A DNA stretch of 24,673 nt, from the IMG/VR virus record IMGVR_UViG_3300012920_000251, positions 1-24,673 of that record; one strand, written 5' to 3'. The notes beneath the pieces were generated by a model. It searched no databases, was not told the DNA's origin, and worked only from the letters and a program-made list of their open reading frames with translations. Every line of letters begins with the position of its first letter. Position 1 is the stretch's first letter. This document shows positions 24,502-24,673 of this stretch, piece after piece. Both the position numbers and the translations under genes were made by a program. This DNA comes from a virus.

Positions 24502-24673
24502 TGGCCAGTAAGATTAGGATACATAGATCTACTGGTGCTGCCGCTCCCAGTTCTTTAGAGTTTGGAGAATTAGCTGCAACCGTAGAACAGGCAACCGCTG
24601 GTAATTCTGCGAATAAAGCGGGTCGTTTATTTATAGGTAACGTTGCTGGAAACCCAGTAGAGATTGGTGGAGA
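24501..24673 (+). CDS. Tail-fibre-type protein, N-terminal fragment (cut by window end)
   Basis: The frame opens at ATG 24501 and stays open to the window end (57 codons seen). It starts MASKIRIHRSTG, followed by APSSLEFGELAATVEQA (about 15-31) and AGRLFIGNVAGNPVEIGG (about 40-57). This 'K-I-R-x-x-RSTG-x-x-AP-x-x-L-x-x-GELA ... GRLFIGN' opening is typical of phage tail-fibre and receptor-binding proteins, including many marine T4-like fibre genes, where it is thought to anchor the fibre to the virion. The receptor-binding part would lie beyond the window. The GGAGGA site at 24487 and the 1-base overlap with the previous stop (TAATG) fix the start. Confidence 0.82.
   Translation, partial: MASKIRIHRSTGAAAPSSLEFGELAATVEQATAGNSANKAGRLFIGNVAGNPVEIGG

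Overview
The window is a stretch of the late, virion-structure region of an AT-rich T4-like (contractile-tailed) marine phage. It most resembles the cyanomyoviruses of Prochlorococcus and Synechococcus; the host is inferred, not shown. The evidence is the consecutive T4-type baseplate wedge order gp25 - gp6 - (gp7 position) - gp8, the T4-type late promoter octamers, the very long Gly/Ser/Thr-rich structural proteins, and the absence of any bacterial housekeeping gene. All genes lie on the + strand and are packed with 1-base overlaps or gaps of 2-37 bases. No stretch of more than 40 bases is non-coding. I see no tRNA, CRISPR array, insertion sequence or rho-independent terminator.

Layout. 1-129: the 3' end of a SET-domain gene (protein-lysine methyltransferase fold) that enters from outside the window. 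125-132: a perfect TATAAATA late promoter that overlaps its stop codon. 160-570: gp25. 570-2681: gp6 with a serine-rich tail. 2693-14596: one uninterrupted 3967-residue gene in the gp7 position. It carries a conserved N-terminal wedge domain, several families of degenerate beta-rich repeats, a YHYH-type domain near residue 1250-1350 and a seven-copy Asp-box (Ycf48/BNR-like) beta-propeller near its C terminus. 14620-16224: gp8. 16229-23695: a 2488-residue DUF4815-type virion protein. 23695-24673: a run of small genes (coiled-coil protein, beta-sandwich-like protein, fibre-motif protein, and the start of a tail-fibre-type gene cut by the window end).

How they fit together. gp25, gp6, the gp7-position protein and gp8 should form the wedges of the hexagonal baseplate. 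The DUF4815 protein and the small genes after it probably make the peripheral baseplate and fibre parts that meet the host. Two further late-promoter-like octamers (CATAAATA at 14592 and GATAAATA at 23902) may split the region into three late transcription units: gp25-gp6-giant, gp8-DUF4815-coiled coil, and the fibre cluster.

The most interesting content is the modular build of the giant protein. The same small modules (NHG, GG-x-GY, IDDE) recur inside it and in neighbouring proteins, and two whole domains with cellular relatives (YHYH and a seven-bladed propeller) are embedded in it. The SET-domain gene beside the baseplate genes is the second notable item. All functional calls come from reading motifs; no database search or structure prediction was run.
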